From NCBI GenBank assembly GCA_964429355.1, contig CAYSCH010000003.1, positions 1 to 64,000 of the forward strand: DNA of 64,000 nucleotides, read 5' to 3'. Both the position numbers and the translations under genes were made by a program. Below, piece by piece: positions 55,132 through 64,000 of the stretch. Under the pieces are notes generated by a model, which saw only the letters and a list, made by a program, of their open reading frames with translations, was not told where the DNA came from and did not search any database. Position 1 is the first letter of the stretch, and each line of letters opens with the position of its first letter. The stretch comes from JAAYAY01 sp964429355 (lineage in GTDB: Bacteria > Planctomycetota > Planctomycetia > Pirellulales > Thermoguttaceae).

Positions 55132-55965
55132 ATGAGACACGATGGCCAAGTCGAGACCACCAGCGGGAACGAGGCAAATCCCTGTGACGACCGTGCTGCC
55201 GGCGACACGGTTCCACCCCTGCTCGTCGAGCATGTCACCAAACGCTTTCGCCAAGGCAGCCACGTCATTGAGGCACTTCGCGATGTCTCGCTGACGGTCC
55301 AGCGCGGAGAGTTTGTGGCAATCATGGGCGCGTCCGGTTCGGGCAAGAGCACTCTGTTGCACGCAATGGCCGGATTGACGGATATCGACGAGGGTTCCAT
55401 CACGTTGGATGGCCAGGACCTGGCGAGCCTGAGTGATGCGCGGCTGACACGTTTTCGGCGCCAGCGTATCGGCCTGGTGTTCCAGGCCTACAATCTTCTT
55501 CCGCTCCTGAGCGCCGAGGATAACGTTCGCTTGCCGGTCATGGATTATCGACAGGGGGGCGATAAGGCGGTGGCCTTGCTCCAGCGCCTTGGCCTGTCGC
55601 ATCGCCGAACCCACAAACCGGATGCTCTTTCGGGCGGCGAACAGCAGCGAGTGGCCATCGCCCGTGCGCTGGTTGCGGACCCGGCAATTCTCCTGGTCGA
55701 CGAACCGACGGGAAACCTGGACTCGGTGGCCGGCGCGGAGATCTGCGTCTTGCTACGATCTCTGTGCGACGAGCAGAACCGGACGATTGTGATCGTCACC
55801 CATGAACCCAGCGTAGCCCTGGCAGCCGACCGGGTAAGGATCCTCAAGGACGGTGCGATCGTCGACGGTTTTTCAACCGCCGAGTTTTCCGACGCCCAGG
55901 GCCTTGCCAACGCCTACCAGGACGCTCTTCGGAAAGCTGCCGACGCTGCGGGGGGTGCAGGATGA
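55132..55965 (+). CDS. ABC transporter ATP-binding protein (LolD/MacB type)
   Basis: 277 residues. About 28 leading residues without character precede PLLVEHVTKRFRQGSHVIEA. Walker A GASGSGKST is at residues 66-74, followed by LSGGEQQRVAIARAL, LLVDEPTGNLDS and VIVTHEPS. A C-terminal extension (GFSTAEFSDAQGLANAYQDA) follows. It is a paralogue of the ATPase at 51741-52427. Its TGA overlaps the permease ATG (ATGA), so the pair is translationally coupled. Confidence 0.95.
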   Translation: MRHDGQVETTSGNEANPCDDRAAGDTVPPLLVEHVTKRFRQGSHVIEALRDVSLTVQRGEFVAIMGASGSGKSTLLHAMAGLTDIDEGSITLDGQDLASLSDARLTRFRRQRIGLVFQAYNLLPLLSAEDNVRLPVMDYRQGGDKAVALLQRLGLSHRRTHKPDALSGGEQQRVAIARALVADPAILLVDEPTGNLDSVAGAEICVLLRSLCDEQNRTIVIVTHEPSVALAADRVRILKDGAIVDGFSTAEFSDAQGLANAYQDALRKAADAAGGAG

Positions 55966-58811
55966 GAACCGTCTTCAAACTGACATTCGGCTTTCTGCGG
56001 CAGCACCCCGTTCGGTTGCTGTTGACGGTCTTCGCCACCGCGGCGGCCACGTGCCTTGTGTTGTGGATGGTCGGCGGTTACGAGGCCCTTCTGAACTCCC
56101 ACGACGTCTTTGCGAAGCGGGCCCTGGGACGCTACACGTTGTCGGTCGATCCAATCGGCCGGAATTGGGATCGGCAGGTGTTGCCGGAGGTGGTGCAGGC
56201 CCTGCGGACCGATCCCGATGTGATCGCGGCCGAACCGATGTGGGCAGAGCGGGTCGTGATTCAATCGGAGGCGGTGAAACTTCAAGCCCCGCCGCCGGGC
56301 TCCGGTTCGCAGCCGGGCGAAGGGGTCAACGAGTGCCTTCTGCTGGGCACCGACGCTCCGTCGCCGCCATTCGATCTGGTGCGTGGTCGTTGGATTTCCG
56401 GCAGTGAGGCAGAAAAGAATGCTGACGACACGCTGGACGTCGCGGTGAGCGTCCAGGTTGCGGAGCGCTACGGTGTCGATGTCGACGGCCTGTTGATCGT
56501 GGGCCGCGACGAAGCGAGCCACCAACTCCGTGTCGTGGGGATCGTCGACAACCCGCCCGTTCCGATCACAGGCCGGATGGCCGCGAGCATGGACCTGCCC
56601 AGCCCGAGTATCGCCGGCATCTATGCCCGGATGGACGGAGTCGCCAAGATCCTGAAGCGAGACCCGGTGGTGACTTTCGTCGGGGTCTGTTTGAAGGAAG
56701 GAGTGGACGTTCACGCCTTTCGCTATGCCTGGGGGCCTCGGCTCAGCGCCTTCCAGCCGCCAGCACAGTTTCAGGAGGATCACGATCTGGAGGAGCAGCT
56801 CGACGAGGCCGCGGCCGCCGAGAATCTCAAGCTCCAGTCGTATGCGGCCACGCTCATGGCCATGCTGCTGGCCCTGCTGGTGATCTTCAATACGTTGAAC
56901 ATGGGGGTGTCGGAGCGGACGCGGCAGTTCGCCATGCTCAGGGCGATCGCCTTGACGCGTGCCCAGGTGGCCCAACTTGTCTTCGCGGAAAGCCTGTTCA
57001 TGGCCACCGTGGGTTTTGCAGGCGGACTGGCTGCGGGAGAGGCCTTGCTCAAGTTGACTGGTTCCCTTTCCGGATCGATGTGGCGGCACGGAGGCCACGT
57101 CGGCGGACTGGCGATCGCCTTGGCCGCCGTTGCCTCGTTTGGAGCGGCATTTCTTGCTGCACTCCTTCCGGCCTGGCACGCCACCCGCGTGCGGCCACTC
57201 GACGCCATGGCTCCGCCACAGACGAATTCGTACACCGAGGCCAAACGACAGTGGTACTGGTTGCTGGCGGGACTCGTCCTGATCGGTGTCGCGCCGGTTC
57301 TCACCTTCGTGTTTTCACCTTCTTCCGAGCAGGAGGCAAAGAGCCGTCTGGCTTACGGAATGATTGCCTTGGCTCTCGGCTTCCTGATGCTTGCCCCGGG
57401 CATCGTGCGGCTGGTCGATCGGTTCGCCGGCCCTCTGCTGGCCAGGGCAATCGGCTTGAGCCCCAGGCTCCTGGCCCAGCAGCTTTCGTGCCATATGGGC
57501 CGAACGATCGCGTCGGCAATCGCGCTGAGTGTCGGGCTCACTCTCTTCATCAGCATCCAGGTGTGGGGCTACACGTTGCTGGAGACCTTTGTGCCCGGAA
57601 AATGGGCTCCCGACTTGCAGATCGCTTTCGAACCGTACGGTCTGACCGATCAAGCTGCAGCGGAGTTTGCCCGGCTCCCGGGGGTCGGTGCTGATCGCTG
57701 TACACCGATCGTTGTGGAGCAACCGCGGCTGCGTGAAGATCTCACGCGTAGTGCCCAGCGCGCCTCCGTGACAAGGCAAGACAACGTCGTCGTGATCGGC
57801 ATCGATCCCGTCAAGGCGATTGGAGGAACCGCGCCGCTGCTGGACTTCGACTATGTTCGAGGCGACCGCAACGGTGCGGTCGCCGCGATGCAGAACGGCC
57901 GCGGCTGCGTTGTTCCCGAGCACTTCTTGCGGGAAACCGGGCTGAGTGTGGGCGACCGATTCGAACTCGTGCCGCCGGAGAATCCCAAGCAGCCTGTTGC
58001 CTACACGATTGCCGCTTCGGTGCAGTTTCAGGGTTGGCACTGGATGACCAAGATCGGCGGTCTCAGGGTGCGCACGCACCGGGCGGCCGCCCTGGTGATC
58101 GCCGACTTCGAAACGGTGCGCGCCGATTTCGGGCTTTCCAATCCCAGGCACGTCTGGTTGCGCTACCAGCCGTCCGCTGCCGATCCGGCCGGGATCGCCG
58201 AGGTGGCCCAGGACTACTATTCCGGCGTGCTCGGTGAGGAAGTCCGCAACGGGAAGCCCAGGCAAACGGGAGCGGCTTCTCGGATGGGCAGCCCTGGGGA
58301 ACTGTCCGCACGGGGGCGCCCGGCTGCTTACATTCAAACGGTCTCCGCCGACGACGTCCGCCGGGCCATCCGGAACAACGCATCGCGTTGGCTCTGGGCT
58401 GCAAGCGTGATGCCCTTGGTAGGCGTCGCCATCGGTTCCCTTGGCGTGTTGACGGTCATTATCAGCTCCGTCCGAGCCCGTCAGTGGGAGATGGGAGTTC
58501 TTCGTGCCCTGGGGTTCAGCCGAGGTGCCCTCGTCCGGCTGGTGGTGGCGGAAGGGCTTCTCGTGGGCATCGTGGCCTGTGTCTTGAGCCTTGGATTCGG
58601 TATTATGGCCGGTTGGTGCGGCACGGGCTTGTCGAGCCACATGAGCTTCTTCGGCGGCCTGCAGCCGGACCTGGGGATCCCGCCGGCTGCCATGCTGGTC
58701 GGATTGATCGTCGTCCTGCTCTTCGCCGCCATGGCCGCGATCGGACCGGCCGTTCGAGTGGGCCTTACCCGTCCATTGGAGCTCCTGCAGCAGGGACGAA
58801 GTGCCTTGTAG
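55962..58811 (+). CDS. FtsX/MacB-type ABC transporter permease
   Basis: 949 residues. An N-terminal helix (LRQHPVRLLLTVFATAAATC) and periplasmic domain are followed by two FtsX blocks: YAATLMAMLLALLVIFNTLN, QFAMLRAIALTRAQVAQLVF and a second set ending QWEMGVLRALGFSRGALVRL, VAEGLLVGIVACVLSLGFGI. Overall layout matches the interrupted permease at 48628-51592, so the two are paralogues. It is coupled to the ATPase by a four-base overlap and is followed 37 bases later by the EboD/AroB-like gene. Substrate unknown; the MacB/LolCDE class moves lipids, lipoproteins or peptides. Confidence 0.93.
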   Translation: MRTVFKLTFGFLRQHPVRLLLTVFATAAATCLVLWMVGGYEALLNSHDVFAKRALGRYTLSVDPIGRNWDRQVLPEVVQALRTDPDVIAAEPMWAERVVIQSEAVKLQAPPPGSGSQPGEGVNECLLLGTDAPSPPFDLVRGRWISGSEAEKNADDTLDVAVSVQVAERYGVDVDGLLIVGRDEASHQLRVVGIVDNPPVPITGRMAASMDLPSPSIAGIYARMDGVAKILKRDPVVTFVGVCLKEGVDVHAFRYAWGPRLSAFQPPAQFQEDHDLEEQLDEAAAAENLKLQSYAATLMAMLLALLVIFNTLNMGVSERTRQFAMLRAIALTRAQVAQLVFAESLFMATVGFAGGLAAGEALLKLTGSLSGSMWRHGGHVGGLAIALAAVASFGAAFLAALLPAWHATRVRPLDAMAPPQTNSYTEAKRQWYWLLAGLVLIGVAPVLTFVFSPSSEQEAKSRLAYGMIALALGFLMLAPGIVRLVDRFAGPLLARAIGLSPRLLAQQLSCHMGRTIASAIALSVGLTLFISIQVWGYTLLETFVPGKWAPDLQIAFEPYGLTDQAAAEFARLPGVGADRCTPIVVEQPRLREDLTRSAQRASVTRQDNVVVIGIDPVKAIGGTAPLLDFDYVRGDRNGAVAAMQNGRGCVVPEHFLRETGLSVGDRFELVPPENPKQPVAYTIAASVQFQGWHWMTKIGGLRVRTHRAAALVIADFETVRADFGLSNPRHVWLRYQPSAADPAGIAEVAQDYYSGVLGEEVRNGKPRQTGAASRMGSPGELSARGRPAAYIQTVSADDVRRAIRNNASRWLWAASVMPLVGVAIGSLGVLTVIISSVRARQWEMGVLRALGFSRGALVRLVVAEGLLVGIVACVLSLGFGIMAGWCGTGLSSHMSFFGGLQPDLGIPPAAMLVGLIVVLLFAAMAAIGPAVRVGLTRPLELLQQGRSAL

Positions 58812-58848
58812 CCGATAGTACGCCAAGACATTGCCTGAGGTGAGAGGC

Positions 58849-60312
58849 ATGATCGATGTGAAAAACAAGCGAGATTCCGCTTCAATCAACGTTGGCTTTT
58901 CCGTGCCTTTCGTGCATCGGCTTCGGTTCACGGACGACGTTTTCGGAGGCGAGCAGTATGTGCTGGCCGAACTGCTGGAACCGTCCGGCTCGCAGCCCGC
59001 AAGAGTGCAGTTCTGGCTGGATGCAAACCTTGCCGCGGCCGCTCCCCCCCTGGTGACCAGAATCCGGCAATTCCCGGCACGGTTTGCAGATCGAGTTGTC
59101 GCGGCAGGCGACCTTCAGATTGTGCCCGGTGGAGAAGAATCGAAAAACGACATTCACATCCTGGAAGGGATGCTTCGCGAGTTGCACCGAGCGGAACTCG
59201 ATCGACGCAGCTACGTCGTGGTTATCGGGGGCGGCGCAGTTCTCGATACCGTGGGGTTTGCCGTGGCACTGGCGCATCGCGGCATACGGCTGATCCGAAT
59301 ACCCACGACCACGCTGGCCCAGGCAGACTCGGGAGTCGGTGTGAAGAACGGTGTCAACCTCTACGGCACGAAGAATTGGCTCGGAACCTTCGCCGTTCCG
59401 TGGGCCGTGATCAACGATACTCGATTGCTGGAGACGCTGAGCGAACGCGACTTCCTGGCCGGCTTTTCCGAAGCGGTCAAGGTTGCACTGTTGAAGGACC
59501 CGGCAATGTTCGAGGGACTGTGCCGGACCGCGCCACAGATCTGTTCTCGCGACATGTCAGAGTGCCTTCCGATCATTCGCAGATCGGCCGAATTGCACCT
59601 GGACCACATCACACGGGGCGGCGACCCGTTCGAAATGCTCGAAGCACGGCCGTTGGACTTCGGGCACTGGTCGGCCCACAAGCTCGAGGCGATGTCACGC
59701 TTCTCGCTGCGGCATGGCGAAGCGGTCGCGATCGGGATTGCGATCGACACGGTCTACTCGTCGCTGGCATATGGTCTCTCGCGGTTCGAGGCCGCACGGG
59801 TGCTCGACTGCCTTTCCAGCCTGGGGTTCAGACTGGAGCACCCACAACTGGGTGATTCTGAACAACTGCTTGCGGGGCTTGAAGAGTTCCGCCAGCACCT
59901 CGGTGGTCGGCTGACGCTCACCATGCTCGAGGGAATCGGCCGGCCTCTGGACATTCACCAGGTCGACTATGGCCTTCTGGGTCAAGCCATCCATTCGCTC
60001 AACTTCTCAATAGGTGACAGGCCAGCCCCGATCGGGATCTGGGCCCGAAGGAACACCCACAAAGATCCGGTAACTGCGTCCCGTTGCGGACACGACGCCG
60101 AAGTGTTTCGTATTCGGCAAAGCGACGTCTGGAGCACCGGCACGCTCAAGTTTGAACTTCCTATGTTGCTCATTATTCGAGTCGCACGCCAGTTCTTGCG
60201 CGTTCAATGCTGTCGCAATGGGAATCGCCGGGATCAAGCCCAGCAAGCTCACAGTCTTGGGTGGAAACAGAGTTCGTTTGCAGTGCATGGCATGCTTCCT
60301 TCAATGGCTTAA
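58849..60312 (+). CDS. 3-dehydroquinate synthase-like protein (AroB/EboD family), altered C-terminus
   Basis: ATG 58849. The fold is clear: [20 protein letters not shown] (NAD), [31 protein letters not shown] (metal Glu), [20 protein letters not shown] with FGH-x3-H and RHGEAVAIG. These match AroB-type cyclases; the N-terminus ([20 protein letters not shown]) resembles EboD, the AroB-like protein of the eustigmatophyte/bacterial ebo cluster, more than housekeeping AroB. From about residue 385 the sequence changes to [20 protein letters not shown] and on to 487, antisense to an esterase fragment, so the native end was probably lost and replaced. It follows the permease by 37 bases. Confidence 0.8.
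   Translation: MIDVKNKRDSASINVGFSVPFVHRLRFTDDVFGGEQYVLAELLEPSGSQPARVQFWLDANLAAAAPPLVTRIRQFPARFADRVVAAGDLQIVPGGEESKNDIHILEGMLRELHRAELDRRSYVVVIGGGAVLDTVGFAVALAHRGIRLIRIPTTTLAQADSGVGVKNGVNLYGTKNWLGTFAVPWAVINDTRLLETLSERDFLAGFSEAVKVALLKDPAMFEGLCRTAPQICSRDMSECLPIIRRSAELHLDHITRGGDPFEMLEARPLDFGHWSAHKLEAMSRFSLRHGEAVAIGIAIDTVYSSLAYGLSRFEAARVLDCLSSLGFRLEHPQLGDSEQLLAGLEEFRQHLGGRLTLTMLEGIGRPLDIHQVDYGLLGQAIHSLNFSIGDRPAPIGIWARRNTHKDPVTASRCGHDAEVFRIRQSDVWSTGTLKFELPMLLIIRVARQFLRVQCCRNGNRRDQAQQAHSLGWKQSSFAVHGMLPSMA
60007..60288 (-). pseudogene. 5' fragment of an exported putative esterase (siderophore-esterase type)
   Basis: 93 codons starting ATG 60288 behind GAAGGAAGC, with a signal peptide ([19 protein letters not shown]) and then [20 protein letters not shown] and RGWPVTY. 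This is the usual opening of the putative-esterase (esterase D) alpha/beta-hydrolase family, which normally continues to about 290 residues with a GxSxG Ser. Here the frame stops at the junction with the AroB/EboD-like gene, so the catalytic part is missing. PepSY-encoding genes often neighbour such siderophore esterases. Confidence 0.6.
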
Positions 60313-61474
60313 CTGCCGAGCGCACGGCGCGTTTCTTGGGAAAGAACCGCCTGTAGGAGAGTGCGTAGCCGGTGTAGACCAGGAGCAACGAAGCTGCTGT
60401 TGAAAGAACGGCGACGATCTTTCCGGCCACGCCGAAGGCGGCCCCGGTGTGCAGAAATCGGATCCAGATGCGGGCCTGCAGGCCGGCGCTCCGATCCCTC
60501 AGGTGAAGGGCCCGCAGGATCTCGCCCGTGTAGGGATCCAGTTCCACGGGCACGTTTGCCCGATTGGGCATGTAGTCGGGCATCGTGACCACGGCTTTTA
60601 CGGAGGCCGTCTCGTCTGCATTCCGCGGACTCCCGAGCGGCAGACGGATCGACTTCCAAGCCGGAAAACCCGCTTGGAGTTCTGCCAACAGCGACTCCAG
60701 CGGCAGGCGCTCACTTCCCTCCGCCGGAGCCGGCACCGCGACGGGCGGCACCAACGTCATGCGAAAATCGCGGTGCTCCGCCGGCTTTTCGCCGAAAAGC
60801 TGAAAAACCAGGTTGTGGGCCCACCCGAAAGAAATGACCACGCCGGTCACCACCAGAACAACCAGAACGGGCAGGCTCCAGAATCCCAGGACGACGTGCC
60901 AATTGAAGTCGCGGACTCTGCCGCGAGCTCTCCACTTCAGCAGTAACCGTGGCTTGAGCGCTCGGACACTCCAGCGTCTCGGGAACCAGAGGTAGAACCC
61001 CGTGACACAGAGGAAGAGAAACACCAGATTGCCGACGCCGGTGATGAACCGGCCAGTCGCCCGCCGACCGTCACTCATCGCGAGCCAGCGGTGCAGTTCC
61101 CCCAGGAAATGAAACGCGTCGTCAGCGGCTCGGGCCTGCGATTCTCTCATCTGGCCTGTGTACGGATCGATGTACACAGGCCCGGAATGCCCCGCAAAGA
61201 ACTGCCAGGCACGTTGCGGGTCACGGTGAACCACCAGGTGATCCGGAGCGAAATGGGGCATTCTTTGTCTGGCCACCGAGTGTAGTTCGTCGGCGCTGAG
61301 CCGGCGGCGACCGTCCTGCGGCCGTTGCACGGCCGCAACATTGCGATCGCACCAGGCGAGGATTTCTTCCTCAAACGCGATAGCGATCCCGGTGATCGAC
61401 ATGACCGCAATCACGATCCCTGCGGAAACGCCGAAAACAAGATGTAGCCAGAAGATAATGGATCGCATCATCAT
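60173..61474 (-). CDS. PepSY-domain transmembrane protein (possible siderophore reductase type)
   Basis: ATG 61474 after AAGGCAGC gives 433 residues with four or more membrane helices: [60 protein letters not shown] and [20 protein letters not shown]. PepSY folds lie between them ([40 protein letters not shown]), and paired His residues ([28 protein letters not shown]) could bind heme. Such proteins are linked to ferri-siderophore reduction or uptake. The last 50 residues run into the esterase fragment frame and look unnatural, so the native stop was probably near the start of that gene. It lies 106 bases downstream of a Fur-box-linked DUF1559 gene. Confidence 0.85.
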   Translation of the reverse strand: MMMRSIIFWLHLVFGVSAGIVIAVMSITGIAIAFEEEILAWCDRNVAAVQRPQDGRRRLSADELHSVARQRMPHFAPDHLVVHRDPQRAWQFFAGHSGPVYIDPYTGQMRESQARAADDAFHFLGELHRWLAMSDGRRATGRFITGVGNLVFLFLCVTGFYLWFPRRWSVRALKPRLLLKWRARGRVRDFNWHVVLGFWSLPVLVVLVVTGVVISFGWAHNLVFQLFGEKPAEHRDFRMTLVPPVAVPAPAEGSERLPLESLLAELQAGFPAWKSIRLPLGSPRNADETASVKAVVTMPDYMPNRANVPVELDPYTGEILRALHLRDRSAGLQARIWIRFLHTGAAFGVAGKIVAVLSTAASLLLVYTGYALSYRRFFPKKRAVRSAVKPLKEACHALQTNSVSTQDCELAGLDPGDSHCDSIERARTGVRLE

Positions 61475-61580
61475 GCTGCCTTGCGAAAACTGCGCACGAA
61501 ATGCCTGAAGAGACAGACGGATACAGGCTCCGCCCGGGCAACGATTCCAGTCCCCTCCTCCGGACCGCGGCTGGATTAGC

Positions 61581-62612
61581 TCACTCCGAACTGATCGTGC
61601 GTACCTCTCGCCCCGCTCGTGTCCAACTGGCGTGCCAGGCATCTCGATCCACCGAGTCCGAGGTCGAGCGAACGCTGCCGTCAGCCATACCTACGTTTAC
61701 GGCCCCGGGATGGTAGCTTCGCGCCCCGGTGAGCTTGTTGGACTTGAAGACCAGATCGGGCACATCGCTATTGGGAGTCAAGTGACCGTTCATGACCGGA
61801 CCGTTGGGAACACTGCCTCGCAACCAATAGTGGTTCCTTGCTCCGTCCCACCCGGTGATATAGGCCTGAACCGCGCTGACGTTGCCGGAGCCGGCAACTG
61901 CGGCAACGGCCGAATCGACGGCCGTGGTCACAGCCCGAAACCGCCGCGGGTCTTGCAGAGGGGTGGGAGATACGGGGGCATCGCCGGCGCCGATCGAGGC
62001 CTCGGCAAAGATCAGGGTATTGCTTGTCCCGTCGGTGATGTCGCACAACTTGATCTTCGCACCCACCCAGCACAGGCCGTCGGAGGCAACACCATTTCCG
62101 GGATGGTAGACGCCATCGGTGCCGCTCCCTTGATTAACTCCGTAACTGACTCCGGCGATCGGAATGACCGCGCCGGAGGGCATCTTCAGATCATGAAGGG
62201 TCGCACCGACGTCGCTAGGGCATTCGAATGAAGGCACCCGGGTCCTTGCGGCAGCGTGCAATTCGGCGGGGAGATCTGCCAGTGCCGGATGTCCCATGTA
62301 GACATCAAAATCGATCAGATCCTGCAGATTCGCCTGCTCCATGAAGGGAAGCAGCTTGGCAAACGGCGAGTAGTCGCTGGGATAGCCGCCCGGCCGGGGC
62401 CATCCGTTGTTGGGAAACGCTTCGGGATAAGTGGAAGCGTAGTTGTGCAGGGCCAGACCAAGCTGGCGAAGGTTGTTGCTGCATTGGCTCCGCCGAGCCG
62501 CTTCACGGGCAGCTTGCACCGCAGGAAGCAAGAGTGCAACAAGGATCCCGAGGATCGCGATCACAACCAGCAACTCGACAAGGGTAAATGCAGCACGAGA
62601 TCTTCGGTTCAT
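61581..62612 (-). CDS. DUF1559 pilin-like protein (paralogue 2)
   Basis: 343 residues. [20 protein letters not shown] is a type IV prepilin-like signal; [20 protein letters not shown] is the DUF1559 hallmark. It ends HPGAVNVGMADGSVRSTSDS and WTRAGREVRTISSE. Throughout it parallels the DUF1559 at 52487-53487 (for example [20 protein letters not shown] against [20 protein letters not shown]), so they are recent paralogues. GGAGGCACTTCG precedes the ATG. It is the first gene after a promoter overlapped by a Fur-type operator, with the PepSY gene downstream; iron-limited expression is likely. Confidence 0.95.
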   Translation of the reverse strand: MNRRSRAAFTLVELLVVIAILGILVALLLPAVQAAREAARRSQCSNNLRQLGLALHNYASTYPEAFPNNGWPRPGGYPSDYSPFAKLLPFMEQANLQDLIDFDVYMGHPALADLPAELHAAARTRVPSFECPSDVGATLHDLKMPSGAVIPIAGVSYGVNQGSGTDGVYHPGNGVASDGLCWVGAKIKLCDITDGTSNTLIFAEASIGAGDAPVSPTPLQDPRRFRAVTTAVDSAVAAVAGSGNVSAVQAYITGWDGARNHYWLRGSVPNGPVMNGHLTPNSDVPDLVFKSNKLTGARSYHPGAVNVGMADGSVRSTSDSVDRDAWHASWTRAGREVRTISSE

Positions 62613-62700
62613 CGAAGTGCCTCCAGCCGTAGGGGGGAAGTGAAGATGTGATGAATTGGCTGGCGACAGGTGCGAAGAGCACCTCGGCTGGCTAACAAAC

Positions 62701-62719
62701 GATACTGACTCTCAATATC
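62701..62719 (-). promoter_or_regulatory. Fur-box-like operator
   Basis: GATACTGACTCTCAATATC matches the 19-base Fur consensus GATAATGATAATCATTATC at 14 of 19 positions, and its arms GATACTGA and TCAATATC are inverted repeats with one mismatch. It lies immediately downstream of the -10 element of the leftward promoter, covering the first transcribed bases. Confidence 0.6.
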
Positions 62720-62727
62720 ACTAACGT

Positions 62728-62755
62728 ATTATAGACAGATCTTCGTCATTCGCAA
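62728..62755 (-). promoter_or_regulatory. Sigma-70-type promoter of the DUF1559-PepSY operon
   Basis: On the minus strand TTGCGA (62755-62750) and a perfect TATAAT (62733-62728) are 16 bases apart. Transcription would begin near 62721, at the edge of the Fur-like operator, with a leader of about 110 bases before the DUF1559 ATG. Confidence 0.6.
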
Positions 62756-63238
62756 GGTGGTCAAGCTGACTTTCTGGATCTTCTTCCCCGGAGCAACCTC
62801 GCCACGACCTCACCCTCCCGTGCTCAAGGCGCGAAGAGCCAGGAGAGAAATCGTCTCGGAGAAGAACCGACCAGTTGCATGACGTGAACAGGAACTGAGC
62901 TGGGCAGTAGGGATGCCCCAGCGTGCCGGATACCGGCAGCCGGATTGTGCCGCTTGATGCAACCGGCCACTCCGCGTTTCCGTCTTCCGATTTGCAGTCC
63001 AGTTACTCGAGAGTCCAGGTCGCAGTCCGGGCACCATGACTGCACCTCCACCTCCGAGCCTGTCCGAGATTTGCCAAGAGCCTGATCGCCGTGCCCGGCA
63101 CCGAGCCGGAAGAAACTACCAATGCCCACGCAGCATTGACACGGTTCCGCCAACACCGTGTTCTTTCGTCAGTCCGAACCGTATATACTATCCCTCTGGG
63201 AGTTGCACACCTGGCAGATCGCGAAGGGAACACCGACC
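62756..63238. other. Divergent intergenic region
   Basis: No gene supported. The GAAGGGAA at 63223-63230 serves the final gene. Open frames on both strands have no recognisable protein character. Confidence 0.4.
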
Positions 63239-64000
63239 ATGGTCGTCTTGGAACGTGGCTTTTTGGCGTGGGCAGCCGCGGTTCTGTTTCAAGGCTTCTT
63301 GGCTGTGGCCGCGGAGCCAAAGCCGGAAGACTGCTCGCCGGGCGTCATCGAAATCCCCGGATATGCCTACGATCGGGGCAATGCGCAGACCTTTGCCGAT
63401 CCGCAGCAGTATGCCGACGGTGGCCCGATGGTTGCCTTCGGAGGTCAGAGCCCTGTCAATATTGAATACGATGTGGAATTGCCCGTCGATGGTTCCTATC
63501 GCATCCGTCTCCGTTATGCGGCTGCCGATGCCAGGCCGGTGGATTTCTACATCGACCAGGAGCGCATCGGCCTGTGTTGCCGGGGTACCACCGGGAGCTG
63601 GAACACTTCGAGCGCCCAGTGGGAAGACAGCTTTCAGCACTACATCACCCCCGGCAAACACACATTTCGCATGGAACGTGCCGGCGCATTTCCCCACGTG
63701 ATGGCTCTTCGGTTGGAAGGGTCGCGTTCATTTCCCGATGGATGGAAGCTCGAGCGGCCAGGCGCCCGCACTCTCGACAGCCCCCCGCCGGTTGTCCCCG
63801 GAATTGGCTACGACGTTGCCACCGTCGCCCCCGAAAAGCTCCGCCTGGCCATCGAAGACCTGGTCACCACGTTCGGCGACGGTTACCCGGCCGGCGCCGA
63901 TTATCTGGTTCGACTGGACCGGTTGGCCCTCGCCCTCCAGGAGGCTCAAGCGGCCGTCCAGAAGGACGACCAAGGGGCGGTCGATCGCGAGAGACAGATT
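63239..64000 (+). CDS. Secreted protein with carbohydrate-binding-like domain (partial, runs off window)
   Basis: 254 codons are visible, all open to the last base. ATG 63239 follows GAAGGGAACACCGACC and starts a signal peptide (LERGFLAWAAAVLFQGFLAV, cleavage near AVAAEP). Residues about 32-160 read as a CBM6/CBM35-type beta-sandwich (GVIEIPGYAYDRGNAQTFAD, GSYRIRLRYAAADARPVDFY, RAGAFPHVMALRLEGSRSFP). Then comes a helical stretch (LRLAIEDLVTTFGDGYPAGA, DYLVRLDRLALALQEAQAAV) that begins a second domain. In planctomycetes such modules are often followed by DUF1592/DUF1587 or hydrolase domains, which cannot be seen here. Confidence 0.75.
   Translation, partial: MVVLERGFLAWAAAVLFQGFLAVAAEPKPEDCSPGVIEIPGYAYDRGNAQTFADPQQYADGGPMVAFGGQSPVNIEYDVELPVDGSYRIRLRYAAADARPVDFYIDQERIGLCCRGTTGSWNTSSAQWEDSFQHYITPGKHTFRMERAGAFPHVMALRLEGSRSFPDGWKLERPGARTLDSPPPVVPGIGYDVATVAPEKLRLAIEDLVTTFGDGYPAGADYLVRLDRLALALQEAQAAVQKDDQGAVDRERQI

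Noticed and set aside
57315..58931. A 538-codon minus-strand open frame
   Set aside because: Antisense of the FtsX-type permease.

Overview
The window looks like chromosomal DNA of a planctomycete, probably Pirellulales-like, most likely a metagenome scaffold. Reasons: high GC with long antisense open frames everywhere; two DUF1559 pilin-like proteins; secreted sialidase-, PQQ-propeller-, beta-helix- and Tat-exported Gfo/Idh-type proteins; a BamA with a very long proline-rich linker; and the gene order glmU-like/prs/rplY/pth/rpsF/ssb/rplI/dnaB. Four runs of exactly ten N (22952, 25958, 51034, 52477) mark scaffold joins; three cut genes and one lies at the end of a gene. No rRNA, tRNA, CRISPR array or insertion sequence was recognised.

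Layout. 0-11.9 kb: accessory secreted proteins (membrane protein with a decayed upstream partner, beta-helix protein, sialidase, PQQ-propeller protein, a candidate selenoprotein, prolyl oligopeptidase, Dabb protein), then apt and a small Gly/Tyr-rich exported protein. 11.9-22.1 kb: leftward housekeeping block bamA, dnaB, rplI, ssb, rpsF, pth, rplY, prs and a short GlmU-like uridylyltransferase. 22.3-27.6 kb: rightward arginine genes argB-argD-argF, then rph and an epimerase, with a promoter and a terminator-like leader in front of argB. 27.7-33.1 kb: glgB followed by three proteins that resemble enzymes but lack key residues (RNase H-like, AnmK-like, class I amidotransferase-like). 33.8-34.9 kb: an OleA/FabH-like thiolase. 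35-40.7 kb: a leftward Hsp70 island (TPR protein, J-like protein without HPD, GrpE-like, Hsp70, zinc-ribbon protein). 41-48.2 kb: sugar genes (Gfo/Idh/MocA, GH28, FucI-like Tat protein, GH29 fucosidase). 48.6-62.8 kb: a locus with two ABC ATPase/FtsX-type permease modules in opposite directions, a terpene-cyclase-fold secreted protein, two DUF1559 paralogues, an EboD/AroB-like synthase, a PepSY membrane protein and a truncated esterase; its right-hand operon has a good promoter overlapped by a Fur-box-like operator. The last gene, a carbohydrate-binding secreted protein, runs off the window.

Most notable: (1) 5848-7575 reads through an in-frame TGA into 49 more convincing codons, with a perfect 8-bp hairpin at bacterial SECIS spacing, so it may encode a new selenoprotein; (2) the self-contained Hsp70 island with a J-protein lacking HPD; (3) the Fur-box-controlled DUF1559/PepSY operon beside paired ABC exporters.
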